Under the pieces are notes generated by a model that had not been told where the DNA came from, made no database searches, and was given only the letters and a program-made list of their open reading frames with translations. DNA of 64,000 bases, taken from Enterobacteriaceae bacterium LSJC7 (GTDB lineage: Bacteria > Pseudomonadota > Gammaproteobacteria > Enterobacterales > Enterobacteriaceae). Shown here piece after piece: positions 33,510-42,565 of the stretch. The position numbers and the translations under genes are program-made. Each line of letters opens with the position of its first letter. The first letter of the stretch is position 1. The stretch spans positions 186,001 to 250,000 of the forward strand of contig AMFN01000005.1 of assembly GCA_000302695.1 (NCBI GenBank), given 5' to 3'.

Positions 33510-36065
33510 TTACAGACCGACGTAAGTTCCGTTGCCGTTTACCGTCGTTGCATTCAGAGTCAGACCCTGCTTGCCGCCGAGATAGGCAGAAGAACCGGTG
33601 TTGGTGACAGTTCTACCTGTAACGTAAGCCACACCCTGGGTGTACATGTTGCTGGAGTTATAGATAGTGCCGGTTGAACCAACGGTCAGCTTCGCATCAC
33701 CTACCATGTCGTTGTAGTTGTAGACGGCCGTTTTACCGTAAACATCAACTTCGTTGTTGGAGTAGATGGTGTTGCGGTTGTACAGAATGCCATCTGACTT
33801 AACCGTGACTTTCTGCTTGCCGTTGATCCAGCCGTAGTTGGTGAAGCTGGTGCCAAGGTTGATAGCCAGTTCACCGTCTGATGAGATGATGCCAGTGGCG
33901 TTGTTGTCGAGCAGGTTGCCGTTGCTGGACATGTTCAGCGTTCTGACATCAATCCCCATGTTGCCGGAGCTATAGATGGTGGAGTAGTTGGTGGTTAAGG
34001 TGTTAGCTTTAATGCTGTTTTCACCTGCGCCGCCAATCAGCATGCTGCGGCTGCTGGAGATAGTGCCACTCACGTCCATATTCAGCGGACCTGCCTTCGC
34101 AACAATACGGCTTCTGTCGTTGTTCACGCTGGCTGCCTTGATATTTACAGCGCCGCCGCCTACCAGACCGCCGTCCTGGTTTGGCATACCGAAGTACACG
34201 CCATACAGGCCACCAAAGTTGTCGCTGTTCTGGTTAGACAGCGCGCCCGTGGTGTTAACGGTGATATTGTTCTGCGCAACCATCAGCGCGGTGCTGTTGT
34301 TCACAGCGCCCGTTGCGATAATGCTGATATCATTAGCCTGCATCAAACCAGCAGTGTTATTCACGCTGCCCGCTTTGATGTTCACCGCGCCTTCTTCAGA
34401 CGAGTACGCACCGATACGGTTAGTAATAGCACCGGACGTTTCAATGTTGATATCGCCCTTAGACGTGGTAGAGCCCTGGCTGTTGGTCATGGACGCAGCT
34501 TTGATAGACACGCCTTTCTCAGTCTGGATTTTACCGCTTGAGTTGTTAAGTGCCGCGGTGTTCAGAATGCTTGCCGTGCCTGAGCTGACAATCTGGCCAC
34601 CGGAGTTGTTCAGCGTAGCAGCAGAGATCTGGATACCGCCATCACCGGCGATAATACCCAGCGAGTCAGTGCTGTTGGTATCACCCGACTTGGTTGAACC
34701 GTTGTTGATGGTGGCTTTCGCCGCATCAATCAACACGTGGCCCGTTGCCGCACGGATAAGACCGCCGGTATTGTTCACGGTACCGGTGCTGACCAGATCA
34801 ACATCGCCCCAGGAATCAATCTGCCCTTTGTTGCTGTTGTTAACGCTGGTAGAAGAGGCCCCCACGTAATAGCCTTTAATCTGGCCATTACGGTTGTCGA
34901 GGGTGCCGGTCTGCAGTGCAACGATACCCGCTTCAATACCTACGGTGTTGCCTTTACCGCTGTTAGTGAGGGTGGCGTTATTGGTGTTCAGCGCCAGCGT
35001 ACCGGTTGCCGCAACTTTACCGTTGGTATTGTCGAGCGCACCGCTGCTAACGTAAAGATCAGCACCAGACATGATGTTGCCTGCGCGGGTGTTGGTAATG
35101 GCACCTTTGTTGGTGTCAATGCTGATGGTCTTGTCGCTCAGGATCTTACCGGTCACGTTTTGCAGCGCGCCGTTGGTTTTTACGCTAACCGCGCCAGTAG
35201 AGGCAATTTGCGCGTTGCTGTTGATGAGCTGACCTTTGGTATCAATCTGGATACCGCCAGTACCCGCAGCCACGTTCCCCAGGTTACGCACACCTACACC
35301 GTTTTCGGTGCTGACCAGAGAAATACGGTTAGCGTACATACCACCCAGTTTCGACACATCGATGCTGTAAGTGTTACGTGAACCAGAAGCCGTCACCGAA
35401 CCCGTTACCTGGTTATTCATATTGACGTAGTTATTACCGGCAATAATATCCAGCGACTGGCCAGAGGTATTAATATCGCCATTAACCACTACAGAACGCG
35501 CCATGATGGCGGTCGGTGAGTCAGAGGTTACACCTTCAGTGGTGATTATCCCTTTTTTCACGGAGAAGCCTTTCAGTTCACCGTTTTGCATATCCGGTGT
35601 ACCGGTGGTCATCGTCACTTTATCTGTGTTGATAAAGCCACAGCCGGAACAGGAGATACCGTTCGGGTTAGCGATTATCAGGTGGGCTTTATCACCAGCC
35701 ACTTCCATCATACCCGCAAGCGTTGATTTGCTGGTGGAGGTGACTTCGTTAAGGATGACTTTTGCCGTGCCTGACGCCAGGTTGCTGTTACCAGCAATCT
35801 GGCCTGCCAGGGTGGTATTTACCCCATTCTGGCTGTTGTTGAAGATAAGGCCTTCTTTACCCACATCCAGCTTGCTGTAGGTATTATGAGAAATACCGTT
35901 AGCATTAGCGCCATTAATATTAACAACCGGTACGCCGTTTGCCGCGCCCACTGTGCCATTCGTCATCGTGACTGCGGCATTAGCCAGCATCGGAAGAGAA
36001 AGCAAAACAGATGCTGCGATAGGATTGAATTTGATTAAGCCGCGCTTAATTTGAGTCCTTTTCAT
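33510..36065 (-). CDS. TpsA secreted protein, small FHA-type beta-helix
   Basis: The ATG at 36065, after AGAGGTGGAA, gives 851 residues; an upstream in-frame ATG (36137) adds 24 without a ribosome site. It has an N-terminal basic signal peptide ending SLPMLANAA and a TPS domain with LIIANPNGISCSGCGFINT, which holds the NPNGI motif and a CxxC pair. The body repeats short beta-helix units (NNSGG, NTGGLI, ITNTRAG). It lacks any C-terminal toxin, pretoxin or hemolysin domain and is far shorter than most FHA/CdiA proteins, so it is more likely an adhesin or surface scaffold. It is the first gene of the block. Confidence 0.93.
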   Translation of the reverse strand: MKRTQIKRGLIKFNPIAASVLLSLPMLANAAVTMTNGTVGAANGVPVVNINGANANGISHNTYSKLDVGKEGLIFNNSQNGVNTTLAGQIAGNSNLASGTAKVILNEVTSTSKSTLAGMMEVAGDKAHLIIANPNGISCSGCGFINTDKVTMTTGTPDMQNGELKGFSVKKGIITTEGVTSDSPTAIMARSVVVNGDINTSGQSLDIIAGNNYVNMNNQVTGSVTASGSRNTYSIDVSKLGGMYANRISLVSTENGVGVRNLGNVAAGTGGIQIDTKGQLINSNAQIASTGAVSVKTNGALQNVTGKILSDKTISIDTNKGAITNTRAGNIMSGADLYVSSGALDNTNGKVAATGTLALNTNNATLTNSGKGNTVGIEAGIVALQTGTLDNRNGQIKGYYVGASSTSVNNSNKGQIDSWGDVDLVSTGTVNNTGGLIRAATGHVLIDAAKATINNGSTKSGDTNSTDSLGIIAGDGGIQISAATLNNSGGQIVSSGTASILNTAALNNSSGKIQTEKGVSIKAASMTNSQGSTTSKGDINIETSGAITNRIGAYSSEEGAVNIKAGSVNNTAGLMQANDISIIATGAVNNSTALMVAQNNITVNTTGALSNQNSDNFGGLYGVYFGMPNQDGGLVGGGAVNIKAASVNNDRSRIVAKAGPLNMDVSGTISSSRSMLIGGAGENSIKANTLTTNYSTIYSSGNMGIDVRTLNMSSNGNLLDNNATGIISSDGELAINLGTSFTNYGWINGKQKVTVKSDGILYNRNTIYSNNEVDVYGKTAVYNYNDMVGDAKLTVGSTGTIYNSSNMYTQGVAYVTGRTVTNTGSSAYLGGKQGLTLNATTVNGNGTYVGL

Positions 36066-36993
36066 TTCCACCTCTAGTGATGTTTTATTACTCGACACTT
36101 CATTTACATCAGTTTTCACAAGGCGTTTAAAACCCACCTGTGACGACTAATATTTCTAAAAGTGATAAATCCCTATTGAAACCCCGCCGCTTCTGGCACA
36201 GATTTTAAACACAGCCATTACCAGGCATAGCCTGATAACCCGGCATCTTAATGCAGATTTAGTCAACAGCAATATTTGCGTTTGTCACGCCTGAAAATAG
36301 TTTCAAGCAAACAGCAGTAACCCGAGCACAACGCCAGAAGACGGCGGCTTAGTTTTCAGTTAACAATAAAGGACTCAGGAAAGAAGGGTATTAGAGAGAA
36401 AAACACTCCCTGTTATCCTTTATTCCGTTACGTCGCGAAGGAAATAGTGCCTTTACGTCCTGAAAGGCAAAAGCAACTCTACCCAGACCGCATTAATATG
36501 CATGCCTTTTCACTTTAAAATAATAATATGTGTAATGCCATGGTTATCAGAAAAATAAGCATAGGCTGAGCTGCGCATTTTCTGGTTTAGCGCCTGCTGC
36601 TATCTCTGCATTAAGATAAATTTTTAATTAAGTATCACCACGATAATAATCACACATTCCCGCCAAGTCCACCTCCAAACAAAAAATTCATCAGGATGGC
36701 TAAAGGGCTGGTGTTATAGAGTAATATTTTTATTAGAACCTACCTGGCTTCCTTCTGCTTCCCCATCAGAACAATATGATAAACATTAAAAATAAAATAA
36801 CCGTCAGTAAAAAGGCTTTAAAAAAACAAACACCGTCAACCGTAAGGAAAAAACCTGAAAACAGCAACAAAAACCAACACCAAATAAATTAACAAAACAA
36901 TAAACCAGGAAAAATCGCAATAAAGACAAAATTCGCCTGGTTAAGATAAACACCGCCGCCATAAGCAACATTAACCATTAGGAGGGTGACACG

Positions 36994-37071
36994 ATGAAAA
37001 GACGTGGTCGCTCCCTGGCAGGACTCGCCTTTTCCCCTACGGAAATAGACAAAAATCATTTATTTTATTAG
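36994..37071 (+). CDS. candidate 25-residue small protein or leader peptide
   Basis: An AGGAGGGTG Shine-Dalgarno lies seven bases before an ATG that opens a 25-codon frame (MKRRGRSLAGLAFSPTEID then KNHLFY) ending TAG. The ribosome site is among the strongest in the window, which is odd for a region without other genes. It could be a leader peptide, a small basic protein or the remnant 5' end of a decayed gene. No product is recognised. Confidence 0.3.
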   Translation: MKRRGRSLAGLAFSPTEIDKNHLFY

Positions 37072-37639
37072 TCAGAAAAGGTATTTCCGCCCTCTTGCCG
37101 GCGCAGGGGCTAAAAACATATCGCCGGGATCGGAAAATTAATCAACGCAGCGGGACAGTTAACCGCAAAATTACGCGTTAAGGGATGATGATATCTCGCC
37201 GTTAAACCGTCGCCGCCGCGCGCAAAAGCACAATGCGGGTCGGTGGGTAATTGCCCCCTTTCGTTAAGAATTTTCATAAAAATTTAAATGAAGTTTTAAT
37301 AAAAACACAACGAGACAGCACTGGATTAACACCGCACTGGCATAGTTCAATCACTCATCAAAAGAGCAGCAATACACATTAGAGATGCGTGTTACCACCC
37401 ACCATTATCTTCATCCGTAAGCGTGACAGCATTCCAGTAATCAATGCCGGTACTGTAAAACCAGCACGAGATACAGGCAGCGACAATCAAGGAAACCGCT
37501 CCTCTATCTGAACCCTGTAAATGGGATTGCCTCCGGCTTTATAAGCACCACTGAGAGTACCTGTCTGAAAACACAGGCGCCATTAAACCAATAACGCCGC
37601 CTGGCTACTATATGTGTGCGGCGATGCCTGTCTGATAAT

Positions 37640-37673
37640 GCCGGACGCACGCCTGATACCGGCCTCGTCCGGC
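37640..37673. repeat. REP-like palindrome
   Basis: GCCGGACG (37640-37647) pairs with CGTCCGGC (37666-37673), as in enterobacterial REP/BIME units, and lies 11 bases past the stop codon of the hydrolase at 37684. It may protect the 3' end of that mRNA or act as a weak terminator. Confidence 0.5.
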
Positions 37674-37683
37674 CCGCCAGACA

Positions 37684-38724
37684 TTACAGTGTGCTACCAA
37701 AGAATGTCGTCAGCTTGTTCGTTACCAGGTCAACGTAGCGCGCTACCCAATAAGTCTCGATATGCGTGGCGTTATCAATAAGAAACAACTCCTTATTGCG
37801 CGTGCCAGTGGCCTTTTTAAAGGCGCTTTCGGTCATGTAGCGCGAGTCGGCTTTAGTGCCAGCCATCATCAGCAACGGTTGATTGATAAGCGCCATATTG
37901 CTTTGCGCATCAAAGCGCATTAACGCCAGCAGGCTACTGGTGGTATAGCGAAACGTGGCGTTCGGGTGGGCGTGGGTTTTGCCGTAATATTCGTAGCCCT
38001 GGCGATAAAGCGCAAACGGCAGTTTCGCGATTTGCGCCTCGCTGGGCGTCGCGTCAGCGGAATAACTCACCTCGCCGGTTGTTACCTCCCGAATGCGCGC
38101 CTGCGTGGCCTGCGCCAGACGCTGCTGGACGGTGGCAAGCTCGCTGTCCTGGAAACCATTGCGCCGCACCAGGCCTGAGTCAAACATACTGAGCGTAGCC
38201 AGCGCCTTAAAGCGCTTATCGGTCTGTACCGCCTGGAGTGAATATCCCCCGCCGCCGCAAATGCCGAGCAGCCCAATGCGGGCAGCATCCACACCGGGAT
38301 ACTGGCTCAGGTAATCTGCCATACCGTGAATATCTTCAATGCGGTTTGCCGGTTTATCAACGTTTCTGGGCATGCCGCCGCTGGCCCCCTGGTAAGCGGC
38401 ATCCGCGCTAATGGTGATATAGCCATCCTCGGCAAGGCGCTGGGCGTAAAGCCCGGCCACCTGCTCTTTTACGCCACCGTTAGGGTGTGCCACAACAATG
38501 GCAGGATACTGTTTCGTCGGGTCATAATTTGCCGGCGTATAGATATTTGCAGCAATCTGAATGCCGTTGAGATCGTATTTTACCTGGTGGATATTAACCC
38601 TGCCTGGCACATTAGCGGTGATTGCACCGTCGTAGGCTAGGGTGAACGGGTTTTGCCGGTAATCGGCGGCAAGGGCTGGGGTGATGCCCGTCAGCAGCAG
38701 GGCCGCTAGCAATGTGAATTTCAT
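37684..38724 (-). CDS. secreted dienelactone-hydrolase-like alpha/beta hydrolase
   Basis: The ATG at 38724, after AGGGAGAG, gives 346 residues with a signal peptide (MKFTLLAALLLTGITPALAAD), so it is periplasmic. AHPNGG (oxyanion side), GLLGICGGGGYSLQAV (elbow with Cys156 as probable nucleophile, as in dienelactone hydrolase) and a late His in LIDNATHIETYWV give the fold. It resembles the YcjY/DLH group of uncharacterised hydrolases. It is divergent from the two-component regulator and shares the operator region at 38848-38865, so it may be part of that regulon. Confidence 0.88.
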   Translation of the reverse strand: MKFTLLAALLLTGITPALAADYRQNPFTLAYDGAITANVPGRVNIHQVKYDLNGIQIAANIYTPANYDPTKQYPAIVVAHPNGGVKEQVAGLYAQRLAEDGYITISADAAYQGASGGMPRNVDKPANRIEDIHGMADYLSQYPGVDAARIGLLGICGGGGYSLQAVQTDKRFKALATLSMFDSGLVRRNGFQDSELATVQQRLAQATQARIREVTTGEVSYSADATPSEAQIAKLPFALYRQGYEYYGKTHAHPNATFRYTTSSLLALMRFDAQSNMALINQPLLMMAGTKADSRYMTESAFKKATGTRNKELFLIDNATHIETYWVARYVDLVTNKLTTFFGSTL

Positions 38725-38847
38725 GAGTCTCTCCCTGATGTGCACCTGTCTGGTGCGAGTGCGATATAAGTCACATCAGAGTAGAGAGCCTCACCTGTCA
38801 GCATCGTGACGAAAGCATAACAATACTGTCAGCTTGCAATGTGCTTT

Positions 38848-38865
38848 GCTGACAAAAATGTCAGC
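38848..38865. promoter_or_regulatory. CusR/HprR-type operator upstream of the response regulator
   Basis: A perfect inverted repeat GCTGACA-AAAA-TGTCAGC, containing TGACAA-N2-ATGTCA, close to the CusR/HprR box TGACAANNTTGTCA. Extra TGTCAG half-sites flank it. It lies about 85 bp before the regulator start and within the divergent region to the hydrolase gene, pointing to autoregulation. Confidence 0.7.
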
Positions 38866-38948
38866 AAATTGTCAGCCAGGTGTCGGGGGCAAAGCCCTAT
38901 TATCGTCAGTCACGATCGGCAATAAAAACGCGTAATGAGGAAAACACG

Positions 38949-39629
38949 ATGAGACTACTGCTGGTGGAAGATGAAGAAAAAACCTCAACCTATCTTAGCC
39001 GGGCACTGGGCGAGTCAGGGTTTAAGGTGGATGTTTCGCCAGACGGTGTCGAAGGCCTGCATTACGCGCTGGAAATTGACTACGACGCCATCATTCTCGA
39101 CGTGATGCTGCCGGGCATGGACGGCTACCGGGTGCTGGAAGGCTTGCGCGCCAGCAAGCAAACGCCGGTGTTAATGCTGTCGGCCCGTGGCGCGGTGGAT
39201 GAGCGCGTTAAAGGGCTGCGTCTTGGTGCTGATGATTATCTTCCCAAACCGTTTTCACTCATTGAGCTTGTGGCACGTATCCAGGCGCTGGTACGCCGAC
39301 GTAGCAGCGATGGGGCAGATATCACGCAGCTCCATATTCACGACCTGCACCTTGACCTGCTGGCCAGGCGCGTATTTCGCGCCGGCACCCGGCTGGAACT
39401 GACCGCCAAAGAGTTTTCTCTGCTGAGTCTGCTGGCCCGTCACCAGGGCGAGATCTTGTCGAAAATGATGATAGCCGAGCAGGTGTGGGATATGAATTTT
39501 GACAGCGATGCCAACGTGGTAGAGGTCGCCATTAAACGCCTGCGGGCCAAAGTTGATACGCCGTTTGCCGCAAAACTGCTGCACACGGTGCGCGGCATGG
39601 GATATGTGCTTGAAGCGAGGGCGGATTGA
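38949..39629 (+). CDS. OmpR-family response regulator, CusR/HprR-like
   Basis: Product of 226 residues from ATG 38949 after GAGGAAAA. The receiver domain has the acidic pair VEDEE, the phospho-acceptor in [12 protein letters not shown], and Lys in LPKPF; the C-terminal winged helix includes [22 protein letters not shown] and [14 protein letters not shown]. This set is typical of the heavy-metal/HprR subgroup (CusR, CopR, PcoR, HprR). It is followed directly by its kinase. The TGACAA boxes at 38848, 41083 and 44790 are its likely binding sites. Confidence 0.93.
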   Translation: MRLLLVEDEEKTSTYLSRALGESGFKVDVSPDGVEGLHYALEIDYDAIILDVMLPGMDGYRVLEGLRASKQTPVLMLSARGAVDERVKGLRLGADDYLPKPFSLIELVARIQALVRRRSSDGADITQLHIHDLHLDLLARRVFRAGTRLELTAKEFSLLSLLARHQGEILSKMMIAEQVWDMNFDSDANVVEVAIKRLRAKVDTPFAAKLLHTVRGMGYVLEARAD

Positions 39630-41087
39630 GTGAAAGAAAAAAGCCTGCCTGAACGCTCCATCTCAACGCACCTGGCGCTGATGTTTGCGCTATCTGCCCT
39701 GCTGATTGTCTCAGCGATTGGCGTGCTGATGCGCACCTCGCTGTATGACTCGCTGCAAAAACAGATGCACAACGAACTGCTGTTTCGCGAATCACTGATG
39801 AGCCCGTGGATAACGGCACGCACCTCTGCACACGGCTGGTCAACGCTTGCCAACAAGTTCACCGTGCTGGCCAACTCTGAAGGCGAGCGCGTGCGCTACT
39901 GGATAGTCAGCGACAACCCCGTTTTTAACGTAGGCGGCGCACCGCCCGTCGGTGTGCAGTGGTCGGTGTTACACGAGGGCTTTAATAAAATGCCCGGTGC
40001 GACAAAAGATGCCTGCCCGCTTTATATTTTAGTGAAAACCATACCCGCCAACGGCGCACGGCCCGCGCTGCGCTATATTGTCGCCATTGACTCCACGCCC
40101 TATATGAGCACGCTCGAAACCTTCACCCACCGGCTGCTGCTCGTTGCCGCGTTTGGCGTGCTTCTCGCCGCCCTGCTGGGCTACCTGGTCTCACGCATTG
40201 GCCTGCGCCCGGTTGGTGCGCTCGGCAAACAGGCACAACAGCTGGCGCCAGGCTGCCACGATCAACGCCTGGACACCGCCGCACTGCCTGAAGAACTGCA
40301 ACAGCTGGCTCACTCCTTTAACGGCGTGCTGGAACGCCAGGAAATCGCCTGGCGGCAGCTTGAAAGTTTTAACGCCGATGTCGCCCACGAGCTGCGTACC
40401 CCGCTGACTAACCTGATTGGTCAGACGCAGCTGGGGCTTGCCCGCAGGCGCTCTCATGAGGAGCTTGAAGAACTGTTAGGCTCAAACCTTGAAGAGCTTG
40501 AGCGCATGACCTCCATCGTCAATGACATGCTGTTCCTCTCTCACGCCCACGCAGGTGAACATGCCTCACAGCTCACGCAGGTGTCGCTGCGTAAAGAAAC
40601 CCTGAAAACGGCGGAATACGTTGAGCCTTCGTTTGCTGAAAAGCAGTTGAGACTTGAAGTGACCGGCGATGTGCTCGTCCATATTGACCGGCGTTTATTC
40701 CACCGCTCGCTCGCCAATCTGCTGGAAAACAGCGCCCGACATTCACCGGCGCAAAGTACCGTGACCGTGCAACTGAGCGAACACAATCGCCAGGCTCGCG
40801 TGGCAGTCTCCAACCCCGGCGAACCAATTGCGCCTGCCCATTTGCACCGCCTGTTTGAGCGCTTTTATCGCGTGGACTCTTCCCGCGCCAGAAGCGATAC
40901 CCATCATGGCCTGGGCTTGTCGATTGTGCGGGCTGTGGCAATCATGCACCAGGGCGATGTTTTTGCGCACAGCGAAGGGGGCATTAATACCTTTGGACTA
41001 ACGTTTGCACTGCACCCTGACCCCACGCCATCACAGGGCAGCGTTGCGCGCCCTGAGAGCGAAGCGAGCATTACCTTATCTACCTGA
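39630..41087 (+). CDS. sensor histidine kinase, CusS/HprS-like
   Basis: Membrane kinase of 485 residues starting with a GTG that immediately follows the regulator's TGA. It has an N-terminal membrane segment, a periplasmic sensor loop of about 150 residues, a second membrane segment (LLLVAAFGVLLAALLGYLV), a HAMP linker, HisKA with the phospho-acceptor in NADVAHELRTPLTN, and an HATPase domain (NLLENSARHSP, HHGLGLSIVRAV). The layout matches CusS/HprS. The signal is unknown: no clear Met/His metal motif is visible in the sensor loop. Confidence 0.92.
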   Translation: MKEKSLPERSISTHLALMFALSALLIVSAIGVLMRTSLYDSLQKQMHNELLFRESLMSPWITARTSAHGWSTLANKFTVLANSEGERVRYWIVSDNPVFNVGGAPPVGVQWSVLHEGFNKMPGATKDACPLYILVKTIPANGARPALRYIVAIDSTPYMSTLETFTHRLLLVAAFGVLLAALLGYLVSRIGLRPVGALGKQAQQLAPGCHDQRLDTAALPEELQQLAHSFNGVLERQEIAWRQLESFNADVAHELRTPLTNLIGQTQLGLARRRSHEELEELLGSNLEELERMTSIVNDMLFLSHAHAGEHASQLTQVSLRKETLKTAEYVEPSFAEKQLRLEVTGDVLVHIDRRLFHRSLANLLENSARHSPAQSTVTVQLSEHNRQARVAVSNPGEPIAPAHLHRLFERFYRVDSSRARSDTHHGLGLSIVRAVAIMHQGDVFAHSEGGINTFGLTFALHPDPTPSQGSVARPESEASITLST

Positions 41088-41100
41088 CAACATTGTCAGG
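41083..41100. promoter_or_regulatory. CusR/HprR-type operator before the cupin-CMD operon
   Basis: CCTGACAA-CA-TTGTCAGG is a perfect 8-2-8 palindrome that spans the stop codon of the kinase gene and lies about 80 bp before the cupin start. It contains the exact core TGACAA-N2-TTGTCA. Confidence 0.75.
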
Positions 41101-41180
41101 CAAGCGTCAGCCTGGCGACATGCGGCTGGCGCTAAAATCCCCGCATGCCCTTCATTTCATTTACCAAAAGGACGCCTTGC

Positions 41181-41654
41181 ATGACGGGAAAAACACCTTA
41201 CCTCTCACTGTTGCTGACGCTGTGCGCATTTTCTGCCTGGTCGCAGGACGCGCAAGTAAAAATCACCTCAGCAGATAACCAGCGCGCCGTTTACGGCGCA
41301 CCAGAGAATTTCACCGGCCAGGTCCAGGTGACGCCGCTGTTCCCGGCCGGGCCAGATATTAATGCCTCCGGCGGCTATGTCACCTTTGCACCCGGCGCGC
41401 GCTCGGCCTGGCACACCCATCCGGCGGGCCAGCGGCTGATAGTGACCGCAGGCGTGGGCCTGACGCAAGAAGAAGGCCAGCCGGTACAGGTTATTCGCGT
41501 GGGCGATGTGGTGTCATGCCCGCCTGGCGTAAAACACTGGCACGGTGCCGCGCCCGACAGTGCCATGACGCACCTGGCGATAACCGGTGCGGTAGATGGC
41601 AAAAATGTGCAATGGATGGAGAAAGTGACGGATGAGCAATATGCTGCGCGTTAA
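41181..41654 (+). CDS. secreted cupin-domain protein
   Basis: The ATG at 41181, preceded by AAAAGGA, gives 157 residues with a short signal peptide ([22 protein letters not shown]). The two cupin motifs are seen in [24 protein letters not shown] and [13 protein letters not shown], providing the His ligands for a metal. Cupins of this kind often occur beside CMD proteins in quinone or aldehyde detoxification, but no reaction can be assigned. It overlaps the following CMD gene by 23 bases. Confidence 0.88.
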   Translation: MTGKTPYLSLLLTLCAFSAWSQDAQVKITSADNQRAVYGAPENFTGQVQVTPLFPAGPDINASGGYVTFAPGARSAWHTHPAGQRLIVTAGVGLTQEEGQPVQVIRVGDVVSCPPGVKHWHGAAPDSAMTHLAITGAVDGKNVQWMEKVTDEQYAAR

Positions 41655-42378
41655 CCCATTCGCACTCGCAGCGCTGTTACTGGTGTTAAGCAGCGGCCTG
41701 ACGGCAACCGCAGCACAAATGCCAGCGCCGCAGGCGGTGTCCGACACGCTGTCAGCGCGCCAGCAGGCTATCCCTCTGATTGCCGCACGAATGGCAACCA
41801 GCCAGATGGAGAGGCTCAACGCCGCGCTAAACCAGGGGCTGGACGCCGGGCTGACGGTCAATGAAAACAAAGAAATTCTGGTGCAGCTCTATGCCTACAC
41901 CGGTTTCCCGCGCAGCCTCAACGCACTCAGCGAACTGATGAAGGTACTTGAGGCGCGTCAACAACGCGGCATCACCGACGTCATGGGCAACGCGCCAGAA
42001 AGTCCGGTTCCGGTCGGTGAGGAGCTGCGACGCACAGGCACTGCCAACCAGACCAAAATCTCCGGCGCGCCAGTACAGGGGCCGCTGTTCGACTTTGCCC
42101 CGCAGATTAATCAGTTCCTGCAAACGCACCTGTTCGGCGATATTTTTGCCCGCGATAACCTCGACTGGCAAAGCCGCGAACTGGCAACCGTCGGGGCGCT
42201 TGCCGCCACGCCGGGCGTGGAAGCTCAGCTGCTGTCACATACGCGCGCCAGTATGCGAGTCGGGCTGACCGTCGAGCAGTTGCGTGAGGTCGCTCAGGTG
42301 TTGCACACGCACGGCGAAGAGGAAGCCGCCACGCGCGTGGAGCAGGCGCTGGAGCAAATGCTGACCGGCACAAAGTAA
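41632..42378 (+). CDS. secreted carboxymuconolactone decarboxylase (CMD)-family protein
   Basis: Product of 248 residues with a signal peptide ([22 protein letters not shown]). Two CMD repeats are visible: [29 protein letters not shown] and [48 protein letters not shown]. The usual CxxC of AhpD-type CMDs is absent. It is translated from inside the cupin gene, so the two form one operon downstream of the 41083 operator. The exact activity is unknown. Confidence 0.88.
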   Translation: MSNMLRVNPFALAALLLVLSSGLTATAAQMPAPQAVSDTLSARQQAIPLIAARMATSQMERLNAALNQGLDAGLTVNENKEILVQLYAYTGFPRSLNALSELMKVLEARQQRGITDVMGNAPESPVPVGEELRRTGTANQTKISGAPVQGPLFDFAPQINQFLQTHLFGDIFARDNLDWQSRELATVGALAATPGVEAQLLSHTRASMRVGLTVEQLREVAQVLHTHGEEEAATRVEQALEQMLTGTK

Positions 42379-42565
42379 GGGGTTTTCATTCACCATTAGC
42401 GAAAATGTTCTGAACCTGACGGGTTAGACGTTCTCAACAGACGGGGCGCTGCGTAGTGTGCGCCTTTCTGCTGGCGACAGTGAGCAGGAAGAATGGAATT
42501 GGGCCGTGGCCTTGTAAGCCGTCTTCGTAAATAAAAGGCAGCAACCTGGCCACTGCATCGCGCGT

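Larger units (their letters stand above)
36066..37683. other. 1.6-kb AT-rich intergenic region upstream of the cluster
   Basis: No open frame with homology is visible on either strand, and the base composition is distinctly richer in A and T than the core genes around it. It should hold the promoter of the minus-strand block, its control region and possibly H-NS-silenced DNA. Items seen in it are a 25-codon open frame with a strong ribosome site (36994-37071) and a REP-like palindrome (37640-37673). No ops/JUMPstart element was found. Confidence 0.6.

Noticed and set aside
33988-34869. 293-codon open frame opposite tpsA
   Set aside because: Produced by the repetitive beta-helix coding sequence; no start signal or recognised domain.
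33510-36065. TpsA considered as a CdiA-type contact-dependent inhibition toxin
   Set aside because: The protein is too short, has no VENN or toxin domain, and no small immunity gene follows; TpsB and acpS follow instead.
16894-36065. Cluster considered as a standard aryl polyene locus
   Set aside because: No ammonia-lyase, MMPL exporter, glycosyl/acyltransferase or thioesterase typical of aryl polyene loci is present, and TPS and GcvT-fold genes are foreign to it.
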